DNA of 64,000 bases, taken from contig OX336391.1 in NCBI GenBank assembly GCA_946902985.2, forward strand, positions 142,603,074 through 142,667,073. The letters run 5' to 3'. Shown one piece after another: positions 9,541 through 21,180 of the stretch (positions are counted from its first letter, which is position 1; every line of letters starts with the position of its first letter). The translations under genes were made by a program, and so were the position numbers. Under the pieces are notes generated by a model. The model made no database searches, was not told where the DNA came from, and worked only from the letters and a program-made list of their open reading frames with translations. Source of the DNA: Meconema thalassinum. Lineage: Eukaryota; Arthropoda; Insecta; Orthoptera; Tettigoniidae.

Positions 9541-12265
9541 TGAGTGGTCATAAATGCACTTAGCAGGTTTCCAGGGTGTGCCGAGGGAGGACATTGTACC
9601 ATGAGAAGACGAGCGAGGGTAGGACAGGCAGGTCGTTGAACGCAGGAATTTGTGTGGGAAAATTGCAGTTTGGCAAGGTCACAGCTCCAAGTTTTGGTGC
9701 CGCCCAAATGTGACCTACTTAAGAATTAATGACCGGAGAGCAATGAGAGTTGCATGTATGGAAGCGGGAGACTCTCAGCCTCCCAGAAATGTAATTTGAT
9801 GCAATTTGGATGTAAGGCTGATTTAATTCAGTATAAAATGCCTGATATGGGGGCGTTTCAGCGTCAGCCAATGAGGGGATAAGCGTCACCAAGCCGTGTT
9901 TGGCGCGTAAATTGGCAGACAATGAGGGATGATTGCGGAGGTTATTTGATAAGGAGTCCACGATCGATTCTTGGAAAGGATATCACCAATGAGACATTGA
10001 GATTGCGATGAGTGCAGTGATATAAGTCAATTTGGGACAGAGCTATTATTTTTGGAAATAAATCTCATATTTCCCCCTCCTACGGCAGGTTATGCCTCAA
10101 AAACTTAAATAGCTCCAAATGGGAGAGTGAAGTCAGTCAATTTTGTGATTCTGTCACGGACGCTCCACGTCAGTCGAGTTCGTGATTTGGACTCTGTTAA
10201 TTTTCACGTCAGATGGTAAATTGAGATAGCGTGGCGGTTTTTTTTGAGATCATGTCTAAATACTATAGCATACGAGTGCGAGTTTTTGTTAGTGGCTGAG
10301 AAATAGGCTAGCCATTGCGCTAGATAAACATATAAGTTGTGTCGATAGGAGCTACGGTGGACGATCTGGATGAATCGAGTAGTTCAGATGGTAGCATTTA
10401 GGAGAATGATAGGATTATCGGTCCGGAACAGTGAGTGCGTGTTACTTTCTTGATTGTCGCATTAAAAAAATTGTGTATTTCTGTGTTCTTCGTTACCACG
10501 AGGTACCTGAAGCAAGAGGAAGCTGATGCCGAGATTGGAACAGTGGGAGGATCTTCAACTATGGAATTCGTCATGCGAGGAATGAGGGCGTAAACCCAAA
10601 ACCTTGGGGCACGCCGCGATGATGGAGACAGTCTGGGACCCAGGAATAGTGATAAGTACAGCAAATTATCTTGCATAATTTAGTTAGGGGTGTACGGATC
10701 AGCATAAGTGCAATGGCTGTGTACATATTCAATTTCTTAATGTTAGTTGTGTTTTGTTGTTGTGTTTGTTGCTGCAACGTGCGTGTAAATATGTATCGTG
10801 TGGTCATGGTTTTCAATGTAGTTTGGGGAGATTATCATTCAGGGGAAATCTGGCCATCAGCTACTGTCACTGTAGATACATTTTTCAGTGATCAGGTGGG
10901 GTGAGAGTTTGTACAGTGGTCGTAAGCAAACCAGAGCATATTGAATATTTTGTGGTAAATCAGGTTCGTGGATCGACTGTGGTAAGTTCTACCAGGTAAT
11001 GGTTGTGTTGCAATCTTCGACTGGTGACGGACAAGGCAGGCAAACCCGGCGATTTGAGGTAATTTAATTGGAGTATGGCTGGATGTACTGATGCATATTG
11101 GTAGGTCGTGGATGTTCAGAACCACGTAAGTATTTTTGGTAATTCCGTGGACGGGTAATTCCCACGAGGTAAAAATCACGGCCGTGATGCTGGGGTCGAT
11201 CTGACGCCCGTAGGCAGCGTGCTAAGTGATGATTCTGCGGGGCTTGTTGAATTGGGCTATTGTGAGCTCATGCTTCAGTCAGTATACATCAGCTATGGAG
11301 GGGGTGAAAGCTGGTAGCCACTCCTCGCCACGGGGTGCTTTGCTTGGCCTTGAGTCTGTCCGAGGTTAATTGGTCAAAGTTAAAATGGCTGGTTTGTTTA
11401 CATATTTTATTGTTAATTCTGGGATTCTGGTTTGTTGTGTTTTGATTTTATTTTGTGGACCCACGTTACTAGTGTATCAGATTTGTACCCTCCGGGTGGC
11501 CGCTAGTCGGTATTAATGATTGTCTTGATAAATGTTTCACACGGGAACTGTTGTATGTGAATGAGATAGGCACGTTGTAGCTTAATGTAGTGTTTGTGTG
11601 GCCGCACTGCATGCTGACCGTACACGACTCTAACGGAGGTCGTGAAGGGAGGTCTGTTTGCCAAACGGAACGGTCTCGTCTGTACGATTCACTTTTCCAA
11701 TATAAGAGCGTTAAAATGAGGTTCCAGCTTGTAAAATTCAGTTGATTTGATGCTCCGTTGGTGTATTAGTGTTATGATCTGATTAACGTAATGATTCATT
11801 TCTTGTGGCATTAATTTAGTCCTTTGTTGTTCCATTTGAACTCACCTGGGGTGAGAGCGCGCCACTTTGATTTTTTTGGGATTTTATTTTATTTTTATTT
11901 TTTTTATTTTTTGTGGAGTTCCATGATCCTGCAGTGTTGATCAGGGGGAAGCTGAGGCTTTACCCGGACTAATTAGATTTAAGGTACCCTGGTCGTACCA
12001 TCTCTGTGGACTTTATGGCAGAGAAGGACAGTGATGACACAGTTTATTTTGTTGTGGTTCTACGTTTTATTAAGGGATTGTTTCTTCTGTTTTGTAGTCT
12101 TCTAAGAATAAATTTTGTTTCCTTGTTCCCCTGGCATATGATTTATAGTTTTAAGTTCCCATGATCCAAAATTCCGAATTCCTAGGATGTAAAGTGTTAA
12201 TTAGCCACCGAACGAGCCGCGCCCGAGATAAGATTCAACATCCTAGAAGGCCCTGGAAGGGTATA
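9541..12265 (+). repeat. 3' LTR
   Basis: Complete copy of the LTR, starting TGAGTGG after the polypurine tract and ending with GGGTATA at 12265, where similarity to the left LTR stops and LINE sequence begins. It does not end in the usual CA, so the last bases are uncertain by a few positions. Substitutions versus the 5' LTR are listed under that entry. Confidence 0.93.
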
Positions 12266-12540
12266 ATGGGTAGGGGCGATCATCCTTTCAAAGTTAAGGG
12301 CCGACCACAGCGAACAAATTATGGTAAATATTCTTTTGTAAACCGTGCCATTGATAATTGGAACTCTCTACCTGCCGCAGTCTTAGAGCCTTTTCCCAAA
12401 CATATAGGTGTGTTTAAGAAAAGACTGACCATTTGTGTAAATACTCCAGTTTAATTGTTAGTGAATTGTTATGTATAATTATTTATTTGCTATGTATATC
12501 CAATTTGCCACCGGGGGACACACCCTCAATTGCAAATAAA
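12266..12540 (+). pseudogene. 3' end of a LINE (CR1/Jockey-like RT C-terminus)
   Basis: The frame through 12454 encodes TNYGKYSFVNRAIDNWNSL followed by FKKRL, a typical C-terminal signature of CR1/L2/Jockey-type LINE ORF2 proteins. A stop follows at 12452-12454, then a short 3' UTR containing CAAATAAAGG and an (AATG)n tail. The element is cut on the left by the LTR retrotransposon, so its 5' part would lie beyond that element, outside the window. The long frame that begins at 12161 inside the LTR is an accidental fusion of LTR and LINE sequence. Confidence 0.8.
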
Positions 12541-12571
12541 GGAATGAATGAATGAATGAATGAATGAATGA

Positions 12572-12619
<48 letters not shown>

Positions 12620-12620
12620 A
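12541..12620 (+). repeat. (AATG)n then (AAAG)n microsatellite, LINE tail
   Basis: About six GAATGAAT units grade into about a dozen GAAA units. Position directly after the LINE 3' UTR suggests that it grew from the element's own tail. Confidence 0.9.
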
Positions 12621-12965
12621 TACAGTAGTATCTACTGGTAAATTAATATTTATGTGACTCTTTCACTCGAAGTCCCCATTATTGCCCACCCAACTAACTC
12701 CTTTCCCCCTCCTAACCCACCTCACCCACCGGCTAACTTGCTCTGGCGCACCCTGTACTGTAATATTGTGAAATGGCAGGAAGAAGAGCGAGATTATGAG
12801 CTAGGATAGAGCTGATACTTGCAAACCTTTCACCTAGCTTTCTCCAGCTGAAGGGAAGATGGCATTAATCATGCAAATGCAGGAGGCTCGAGTGTCAATT
12901 AATTGTGGCTGACATATCACAGCGGGACTGATCAAACAGAGCACACTCTCTATATCCTGTTGTTG
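12621..12965. other. Unassigned stretch
   Basis: No ORF, repeat copy or inverted arm recognised. It ends in a short (TTG)(CTG) run at about 12958-12978. Confidence 0.3.
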
Positions 12966-13300
12966 TTGTTGCTGCTGCTGATTTATTTAGGACATTGCGA
13001 CATCGGTGTCATGTAGCCCCCAGGTACTTGGGGGTTCATGAAATCTTAATATATTTTTTTCTTTCAATGCTATTGGTTTTACGTCCCTTTTACCTACTAA
13101 GGCTTTTAGAGACGCAAGGGTGCGAGAATTTTGTCCAGAAGGGGATCCTTAACGTGCCAGTAAATATAATGACACGGCACCCTCACTTTTGCGCTTCCTC
13201 AAATGGCAACCAACTGCGCCAGGATACTATTCTGCAATTTTGAGTACAGCAGACTGTGTGAAATCTATCTGATAACCTGTGTAATTGTGATGACAATATT
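12966..13300 (-). repeat. SINE-type fragments
   Basis: 12980-13035 matches the shared SINE 3' domain (gap block ATGTAGCCCC, then a tail). 13060-13245 is a second short interspersed repeat (GCTATTGGTTTTACGTCCC, then GTGCCAGTAAATATAATGAC), seen once here. 13250-13300 again has the CTGATAACCTGTGTAATTG block. All are short and diverged. Confidence 0.5.
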
Positions 13301-14033
13301 TGTGCGTGCATTTTTATTCGAGATGAGGATTGGGCAAGGAGACAGCCATGGTCTTTATTTAGGTATTATCCTTTCAAGGAATGAATGTCGGTGGTCGAGT
13401 TGGGAACTATTCTTTGTTTACTTATATCAGACTGCTTGGTGGATAAGTACAGTCGCGCGGGTAGGATATGGTTCAGCTCCAGTAGTCTGTCATCGTTCTC
13501 CTCTACGTGGTAACACTGACTCCTGTTAGGCTTAGCTGTGCTGTGGTGAAACAATAAGACACACATCATTCGAAATTCACCCAAATATGACCTAATTCAC
13601 ATCTATGTGGTGGGAAGTTTTGAAAGTTTTCCAACTGTCGAGCACGTGCTATGATTTACAGACTTATTTTATCATTATTATTATTAGTCTATTGTTATTG
13701 ACATTTCAGAACGTACATCAGAGAATTGTAGGCCTATATACTCTCTATGACAACTCAACTCGAATAGCCACGAGTACGGCTAGGAATTTCTTGACCAATA
13801 AATTACTGAAATTACACAAAACAATCCGTAATTATTAAATTACTGTAAGAACAACAAAAAACTACATGTTTTTTCTCTTTCGTATTCAATATGTTAGAAA
13901 TGAATAAATTGAACCAGGCAACCCATAAGTAGGGTCACGATTGTTTTTGTTTTTGTCCTAAAGTATGGAAAGCTTCGAAGGCTTATTAACAGTTGAATGG
14001 TGTTGATATCACATGAGAATCAATACACGGTAA
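13301..14033. other. Unassigned stretch
   Basis: Short ORFs only, none with recognisable motifs. Contains one TAGGCCTA at 13729-13736. A TTATTATTA run lies near 13675. Confidence 0.3.
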
Positions 14034-14720
14034 TCTAATATATAAAAGTGAGTCTGTATGTGGGTATGTATGTATGTATGTATGTATGTATGTATGTATG
14101 TATGTATACAAATCTATACCGTTCCACCAATCTTAACCAAATTTTGCACACACATAGTTTAGGACCCAGAAGAAACAGCTGGCTACATGGATTTTCGATA
14201 ATCTTTCTCATTCTTTTGATATCGGCCTATTTGCACTCGAGCAAAGGCTAATAAAGTCAGAAAATTAACTTATGAAGGAACGCCAAGGCCGCCCATCGCC
14301 ATGGCAACAGTAGCATAAGAGGGGTTCACCAAGTTTCCATCTATCTCGGTAAGAGGCCATGCCACTCAATTTTCTCAACGGCAACAGTACCTCAAGAAGT
14401 AATCACCAGGTTTCCACCTGTCTCTGTAGGGGGCCATGTTACTCCATTTTCTCCATGACTACAGTAGCTCAAGACGTAAACACCAGGCCATGGGCCTCCA
14501 TTTTCTATCCAAACCACGATAAGAACATTAGGAATCTGAACGCCATAAAAATCTGAACACGTAGTTCTCAAAAATTTTATTAACAGGGAATGTAGGGAAT
14601 TAAAATATATATTAAAAAAAACATCGGCTAACCCTGCACGCGGCCTAACGTAACAACGGCTATAGATATCATCACGAAACTAGTATTAAGATTAAATGAG
14701 CTTAAATGATTCTGTTATTG
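14034..14720 (+). mobile_element. Possible Helitron 5' end and (GTAT)n microsatellite
   Basis: TCTAATATATAAAAGTGAGT at 14034 resembles the TC-starting 5' ends of insect Helitrons and is followed by about ten GTAT units (14066-14106). I could not find a matching 3' end. The sequence to 14720 has three loosely repeated blocks (GGCCATGCCACT, GGCCATGTTACT, GGCCATGGGCCT) spaced about 80-90 bases apart. Confidence 0.35.
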
Positions 14721-15045
14721 TTGATTGATTTAGAGGCTTGGCGACATCATGATTTTTTTCTGATAACCTGTGTTACTGTGATGGCTGTAGTAGTGTGTGT
14801 ATTTGTAATTAAGGTGAGGATTAAAAAGGAGGTTGCTGTTGCCTTCAGTTAGAAACTATCCCAGTATTTGCTTCGAGTAGAAGTGGGAAACCACGAAAAA
14901 CATCTTCCAAGTTTTGCCACGGGAGGCGCAGTGTACCCTTTTCCAGCTCTCAGACCAGAATTAAAATTTCTTTGCAGAGCCGGATTCAAACTCGGACCAT
15001 CAAGACGACAGCCGAGAATGTTAGCCGCTAATCCACGTGGTCGTC
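14720..15045 (-). repeat. SINE-D copy
   Basis: Read on the minus strand: a tRNA-like head near 15040-14970 with a B-box-like GAGTTTGAATCC, a body including AAATTTTAATTCTGGTCTGA, and the shared 3' domain near 14815-14725. The same body recurs at 33810-34165 (plus) and inside the hAT element at 37215-37360 (minus). Confidence 0.65.
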
Positions 15046-15649
15046 TAAATGTGACATTTTGGGTCTAATTTCATACTCTTGATGCCCCTGCTGTTACGGG
15101 AGATTTTGAATCTTTACCTTATGACGGAAGGTATCGCGCGCAATACATTGTGTGTGTTCTACTACTAATATGTTTTATTAATCCTAATGTTTTTATGCTG
15201 CATTGTTTTAATTGTTGACATTGTTAACCTGTACCGGCTATATTTTGTATTACAAATCAGGAATACAGTATCTGTGATAAGACTTGACAAAGACCAACAG
15301 AACCAGAATAATATGTAGCAACCAAAATGAAACAGTAACCTAAATGATTTACCACGCCATGAACACGTCCTCTTTTCTACTTAAACGTTGGGTTCAGTTT
15401 AGAGGTACTACGGCAGCTCCCTGTACACTCAATACGTCAAAAAAGATGACTATAAGAGTAAATGATTTGTACAGCTGAAGTACAGATTTGTTCACTGTCC
15501 TCAACAGATACAGCACCGTAGCAAACCTACAGGTAACTGACGTCACCAATAATAGTAATCATTAGAAGCCATGAACAGGCTCTTTTTGTGCTTAAACATG
15601 GGTACTTTCAAATTAATAAGTAAATAATTTCGTACATCAAAAAACTACA
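15046..15649. other. Unassigned stretch
   Basis: No recognisable gene or repeat; ends exactly at the A|TC junction that starts the Helitron at 15650. Confidence 0.3.
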
Positions 15650-15666
15650 TCTATACTAATATAAAA

Positions 15667-17308
15667 CAAGTAGTTCCATGAAGAACTATACAGCCTATTT
15701 TCATATATCGTACTTACGTTAATTGCCACTATCAACATACACAATTTCTGTTTGATTGCTGTAATAGATTCGTAGATATTAAGTCTCGACTAAATATTTC
15801 GGATGGTCGCCATGTTGGATTTTATATATGTAGGTCCTAGAGTTATGTATTGTTACATTCAGATTATTGTGAACGTGGAGTATTCAAACTTCAATCGCAT
15901 GATTAGGACACAAGAAGTAACAACGAGATTTTAAAACTTCGCACAGCTGCCATCTTGAGGTTATGGAAACAATTGAAATAAATTAGATGCCAGTGGATTA
16001 ACATTCGTATAAGGATTTACTGTACCAAGATTCACTGCACTCGGATGGTTAAATTGCGAGAAACGTCCATGTGAATATTTATAATTCGCGTCACCGCCAT
16101 GTTGGATTTGTGATCACCAGGTTATTTAAAGTCCTATAGGTTAACTTAAGTTCATAGCCCCTATGAACATTAAAAATGCAGTTTGATTGCTAAAATAGAT
16201 TCGTAGATATTCAGTATCGTCTAAATATTTCGGATGGTCGCCATGTTGGATTGTTAAATGTATAGGCCATAGAGTCATGTACCATTAAAGGAAAATTATT
16301 GCGTAGGTTCATTATTCAAACTTTCACTTCGATCGCATGACTACATCACAAGAAATAAAAACTTAATTTTAAAATTCGCACTGCCGCCATCTCGAGGTTA
16401 TGTAAACAATTGAACTAAATTAGATACCAGTGGATTACAATGTGTATAAATATTTCCTGTACCAGGTTTCAGTGCGCTTGGCACATTAAATCACGAGAAA
16501 GGTCTATTTAAAATTTTCAAATTCGCTTGGCCGCCATGTTCGTTTTGTAGTTAACCGGTTTTTGAAAGTCTTATAGATGGACTTCCAGTAGTGCCCTTTA
16601 TCTCCGTACAAAATTTTAGGGAGATACCGCTAATAGTTTCAGAGATATAGAATGCCGGTGAAATATTACGCACATCCGCCATCTTGTGATTATGTAAACA
16701 ATTGAACGAAGTTAGATCTCGGTGCATTACAATGTATATAAACATATACTGTACCAAGTTTCATTGCGGTTGGTTGGTCAAATCACGAGAAACGTCTATT
16801 TAAAAGTCGCAAATTCGCTTGGCCTCTATGTTGGTTTTGTAGTTACCAGGTTTTCAAAACTCTTGTTTTATTAATCTCATGTAATTTATTTCAGGATTAG
16901 GGCATAACCCATCTCTTTTGGGTACATTCGTGTTGACCGACTGAAAAGCACTAAACTCTTGTTTTCAAAACTCACATAAGTGAACTTATAGTAGTTTCCT
17001 CTATCACCATAGAAAATGTCAGGGTGATATCGGTAATAGTTTCGGAGATATTGAATGCTGGTGAAATATTTCGCACAGCCGCCATGTTGGATTGGTGAGT
17101 CGTAACAAAATTTGAAGGGCACGGTCGAGGTCGCCGGGAATAGTGCTATGAACTTTCCGAGTATCATTGAAATTGCTCCTGCCGTTTAGATTTTATTAGG
17201 GGACACACACACACGAATCACACACACACACACACACACACGCACACACACACGGACAAAAGGTGATCTCATAAGCCTATTTTTTCAAAATTGAAAATAG
17301 GCTAAAAA
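15667..17308 (+). mobile_element. Helentron-like non-autonomous element, family A copy 1
   Basis: Starts CAAGTAGTTCC, with an inner arm AGCCTATTTTCA 24 bases in. Then nine to ten degenerate ~146-bp subrepeats, each with a GCCGCCATGTTGG or GCCATCTTGAGG core; then (CA)n at about 17203-17256; then a hairpin (AGCCTATTTTTTC / GAAAATAGGCT) and final CTAAAAA. Asymmetric inverted arms, central tandem repeats, a microsatellite and a 3' stem-loop are the layout described for Helentron/Helitron2-derived elements such as Drosophila DINE-1. No coding capacity. Inserted without a clear target duplication. Confidence 0.75.
16856..16967 (+). mobile_element. ~112-bp insertion, Penelope-like fragment
   Basis: Absent from the otherwise matching place in copy 2 (about 44835). 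It carries TTATTAATCTCATGTAATTT and ends GTTGACCGACTGAAAA. Related pieces lie at 45902-45974, 53786-53868 and, reversed, 31297-31330. The 53.8 kb piece directly follows a hammerhead motif, which links the family to Penelope-like elements. AAACTCTTGTTTT-type sequence occurs on both sides, consistent with a target duplication. Confidence 0.5.
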
Positions 17309-17809
17309 TGAGATGGTCTGTGTCTGTGTGTCTGTGTATTACTCGATCACCAAACAATCACTGGTCCGATTTACGTGAAATTTTACATGGGAGTAGCTGA
17401 TTTACCTGGTTAATATATAGGCTACTTTTGATTTCAATACGTTGTACTATTTAAAGGTGGCGACCATTTTAGTGACGTCACTACACCCTTTGGTTTCAAA
17501 CATTCATATTTCAATTTCAAATAAAAAGAGAACGCTAAGAAATAGCAAACTTTTGATGGCATATACTAGGTTTAAAATTTAAATTTCTATCAGAATGGTC
17601 CTTATCACTTTTCATGTATCTCCAACTGTTAGCGAGTAAAACCTAATTTTGTGCTATAAAACACTGTCAATGCCAAGCGGTGTAGCTGGACAAAATGTTT
17701 CATCCTTACTCTCCCTCCGCGCAGCACCTCGCCTATCCCCTGTTTTAACTGTCACCTTCACATTTCAATTTATTTATGACCAGTAGCGAAGCACGGGCAC
17801 TTCAGCTGG

Positions 17810-18079
17810 TATAAAATAATGAAGAATGATAACATGCCTGGCATACTATAATTCTAACGAATAACCCAATGAATAAGAATGATTAAGAGCACAATTAACA
17901 CAGTGTACACGATAGCAAATAGGCCAATATAGGAAGCAGGTGTTAAAGGCGTCAGCAAATTTGGCAACTCGGCGCGTGTTACCTAGCAACAGACCACACT
18001 CGAATAGGAATAGTCGACGGTTCAGCGACAGTGGCGCTTTCTCGCAAAACCCTTTAGACTTTTAGCTGGTGCCTCCAAT
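17810..18079. other. Unassigned stretch
   Basis: No gene or repeat recognised; ends with the 8-bp target copy CCTCCAAT (18072-18079) of the next element. Confidence 0.3.
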
Positions 18080-18682
18080 CAGTAGCGTAGCCAAGATCGA
18101 CCAATGGGAGGGGTTATAATAACTGCGGGATAACCGTAATTCGGAGAATTGCTGGATATATGTAATATGAAGCAATTCGACTCTCACATTCAGGAAGTTA
18201 ACAACGATCTCCAATTTAGTAGTGGCAGATGACCTCACTGCTCCACCCCTTAAAACAACAGCAACAATCAATCATCCAAATTAGTGTCAATGGACCCATA
18301 GCATTTTCTAGGTATTTATTGAAACATTTTATTTTTAATTAAAACTGGATTAACTTTGACGATTCCACCCGCTAAGGGAAGAAAGTATAATTATTTGTCG
18401 CTAGGTTCAGTTTGAAATAAGCTATATTTAGCAGGGAAAAAAGCTAGATTGGCAACCCTGAGAGGACTGAGTTGTCATGAAGACGTGTGTAGCCTCAAAT
18501 GCGGAACCGGACCGAAAGGCGATAACAGAACTTAGTAAGATTTATAGACTCATCACCCATCAGCAAGTGTCAAATAATTATATAATTTAAGAAATGTAAT
18601 TTTGCTTATTTCTTTTATTATCAGTTCCTGTTTTATTTTTTGTAAAAATTCCAAAAGGGTCAGGGGACGGGCTACGCCACTG
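18080..18682. mobile_element. Non-autonomous hAT element (603 bp)
   Basis: Ends CAGTAGCGTAGCC and GGCTACGCCACTG are inverted repeats with one mismatch and match the common hAT end CAGTGGCGTAGCC. A perfect 8-bp duplication CCTCCAAT flanks it (18072-18079 and 18683-18690), as expected for hAT. No transposase frame inside; it must have been moved in trans. Confidence 0.9.
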
Positions 18683-18690
18683 CCTCCAAT

Positions 18691-19149
18691 GAACGAGGTG
18701 GTAGCTTGATCAAGTACGTACAATTGATACGTGAGTTGTCTGTTGCGCAGAAAACAACTCTCGTATCAATTGCGCATGCCTGAGGCTCGCCGACTGTCCT
18801 CTGTACGACTGCGCAACCAGTGCTGACCGTCCAAAATCTGAGGCGTTAACTGTATGTTACGTTAAAGAACATGCACGGCCATGCAAGTCGGGCAGTAATA
18901 CATGCGCTATCACATCACGCATATGATGCAATGCACCTGAGGTACTGCTCGGTTCCAACCTCTGTAAACTTGCGGGATGCAGGGCAGAGGCAGAGTAGGA
19001 GCAGGCGAGAATTGAGAAGCCTGTCGACAGCCCGCCGTGTTACCTGACATTCTCTTCTATTCCAATACTGCTAACATGGGTCTTTTCTGAAACCAGTGTG
19101 GCGTTGGGAATGAGTGACTGAGACACCGACTAATTTATTTGCTTCTGTT
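18691..19149. other. Unassigned stretch with a perfect-stem hairpin
   Basis: 18721-18739 (CAATTGATACGTGAGTTGT) pairs with 18754-18772 with one mismatch over 19 bases, loop 14. Otherwise nothing recognised. Confidence 0.5.
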
Positions 19150-19516
19150 ACTACGCAAGGACGAAAGCCTCCGTGGCTTAGGCGGCAGCACGCCGGCCCC
19201 TCACCGCTGGGTCCGTGGTTCAAATCCCGGTCACTCCATGTGAGATCTGTGCTGGACAAAACGGAGGCAGACAGGTTTTTCTCCAGGTACTCCGGTTTTC
19301 CCTGTCAAAATTTCATTCCAGCAACACTCTCCACTATCATTTCATTTCATCTGTCATTCATTTAATCATTGCCCCAGAGGAGTGAGTCAGGCCTCGGCAG
19401 CCGGCACAGTTCATATCCTCGCCGCTAGATAGGGGCTTCATTCATTTCATTCCTGACCCGGTCGGAGACTGGAAGCAGGCTGTGGATTTTCATTTTCATT
19501 TTCACTACGCAAGGAC
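19150..19516 (+). repeat. SINE-B copy 1 with 13-bp target duplication
   Basis: The element runs about 19163-19503. Its head carries an A-box-like TGGCTTAGGCGG and B-box-like GGTTCAAATCC, so it is tRNA-derived. The tail is (ATTTTC)n. ACTACGCAAGGAC flanks both sides (19150-19162, 19504-19516). Two more copies lie at 40192 and 55432. Confidence 0.88.
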
Positions 19517-20187
19517 CCAGAAACCGCATCACTCGTCACCACCACTACTCATAGTCTGCGGTGCACATTCCTCTCAGGTCTACGCAGCTTAGACTCGAGC
19601 AGTATTTACCCGTTTAACATTTGATTGCCGCTGAGCCTGGCTGCGCCAGTGTTTGTTGTTAATAGTAGCAGCTGCCCCGCAGGAAGAAGCGGAGAACACA
19701 GCGATGGCAAGAGTTCGTTCTGCACATAAGATAAGCAGCATTGCGCGTCACAGGAGCTCATGTCACCACGGACAGTTAAACGATAACTGAGACTATTGGA
19801 GCTGAGTCATATCCTACTCGCGCAACTTTACCTGTCAACGAAGCAGGCTGACGTGTGACCCAAGTAAACAAGGAATAGTTCACATCTCGACCGCCGGCAA
19901 TCAATTCGTGAAAGGGTGTAAGTATTTCCTTACTGAATGAGACAGCACATATCCAAACGATAAGTCTGGAACACATGCGATTACTCCAGACTTCTCAGAA
20001 GTGGCCTCGTTCCAGGAAGTTTCCTCGTTAAAATGATGATGATGATAATTGTTGTTTTAAGGGGCCTAACATCTAGGTTATCGGCCCCTGCCCTCGTTAA
20101 AAAGGATGACTCATCCATTCATAAGTTTGAGCAGGTCTTGTTTGGGAGACCAGCACAACATGGGCAGCTTTGATGTTTATTTCGTTG
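19517..20187. other. Unassigned stretch
   Basis: No convincing ORF. A short segment near 20040-20090 (TTAAGGGGCCTAACATC) resembles the 3' end of another repeat; 33310-33350 has a related AAGGGGCGGAAC. Confidence 0.3.
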
Positions 20188-20770
20188 GTTCCTTAGATTA
20201 GGGGCTGCGGCAACGTGGTCATGTAGCCCCTTGTACTTTGGGTGTGTGTAGAATCGGTCTGATAACCGGTGTTAATTGTGATGACTGTATTAGTGTGTGT
20301 TATCTGTCTTTATTTCAAGTAAGGACTGCAGACGATAATTTCACGTAGTTCCTACTTTCGCTACCAAATGCTACCGTCCATGACACCTATACTCTGTGAG
20401 CTGCCAGAATGGTATTGACATTTGGCCGGAGATTCAACGTCAGTCATCACCCCTCTGCCTCTTGACCAATCCATGTTCGGATAGTTGATGTCATTAATAC
20501 TCTGCGTTGCAATATTACAGCCCACGTGCGTGGTGACGAACGTTGGAACTTCAGAGCATTAATCAAACCCAACCTACAAATTTTGCTTCACACAAATTTA
20601 GTTAGTGGAAGTTATTTTACATGCCATAACTCTATGACGTGGGACCGCCAGCTTTACTTCCCCTCCGATGGAAGGTCATCCTGAGGGATTTCTAACGCTC
20701 TTAAAAAATACGACGACATCGGCTGGGTTTGAACCCGCGACCTTGGCCGTAGAAGCAGCTTTGATGGGAG
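20188..20770 (-). repeat. SINE-A copy, subfamily A1, diverged
   Basis: On the minus strand: head near 20760 (GGGTTTGAACCC region), body with AAGTAAAGCTGG and ACATGCC-type blocks, and the shared 3' domain ending CTAATCTAAGGAACCAACG at about 20188. Matches 46331-46850 throughout with many substitutions. Confidence 0.75.
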
Positions 20771-20934
20771 AAATAATCAATTCGGATGAGAGGTGGGGAT
20801 GTTTACGCTGTTTATAAAGTAATAGGTCACGGATCACTTTGTACGTCTACTCTTACTGTAGTCTATTATTCCCGTTTCTTTACGGTCGAGAATGATACGC
20901 GATAGATTTTACTCTAGCGGGTGGATTTTATGAC

Positions 20935-21178
20935 TCGATGCCATGGGAGACGAAATGAATGAAGATGAATGAAAATGAACTGGCAGTTTGAAGAAAGCGA
21001 CCATGGTCTATTAGAAAGTACCGTTCCAACATGTGCCTGGAGTAGAAACTGGGAAGCCCCGGAAAACCATTTCAAGGACAGACTACAGTGAGGTTTGAAG
21101 CCACGTCTACCGTGTCCGTGGCCTCATGGCTTAACCCTGCGCCTTAGCAGAAGCACTCGACTGTTTCGAACCTGGCAG
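20935..21178 (-). repeat. SINE-C relic
   Basis: Shares GAAAGTACCGTTCCAACAT, CACCATTTCAAGGAC-like and GTCTACCG blocks with SINE-C at 24018-24340, in the same orientation, but is strongly diverged. It abuts the truncated 5' end of the LINE that follows. Confidence 0.6.
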
Positions 21179-21180
21179 TG

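Larger units (their letters stand above)
1..12265 (+). mobile_element. Ty3/Gypsy-type LTR retrotransposon, nearly complete, young
   Basis: Two long direct repeats (1-2723 and 9541-12265) flank gag and pol genes in the order protease, RT, RNase H, integrase, which is the Ty3/Gypsy order. The window opens about two bases inside the left LTR. No envelope gene is present: 9033-9540 is non-coding. The LTRs differ at only about four positions, so the insertion is recent. It landed inside an older LINE, whose 3' end follows directly at 12266. The target duplication cannot be checked because the left flank lies outside the window, and I could not find a convincing tRNA primer-binding site after 2723. 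Coding capacity is almost intact: one -1 shift is needed between gag and pol, and there is one frame break in pol at 6979-6986. Confidence 0.95.
15650..17809 (+). mobile_element. Short non-autonomous Helitron, split by a Helentron-like element
   Basis: Starts A|TCTATACTAATATAAAA at 15650 and ends CAGCTGG|T at 17806-17809, so it shows 5' TC, 3' CTRR and insertion between A and T, as known for Helitrons. The 3' half contains ACTGGTCCGATTTACGTGAA and GCGAAGCACGGGCACTTC, the usual subterminal GC-rich block of insect Helitrons. Only 17 bases at the left (15650-15666) and 501 at the right (17309-17809) belong to it; the rest is a later insertion. Host element length without it is about 518 bp, with no coding capacity. 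Confidence 0.8.

Noticed and set aside
12161..12454. A 97-codon frame spanning the 3' LTR edge and the LINE
   Set aside because: The first ~35 codons are LTR sequence and only the rest matches LINE RT, so it is an accidental fusion at the insertion border.
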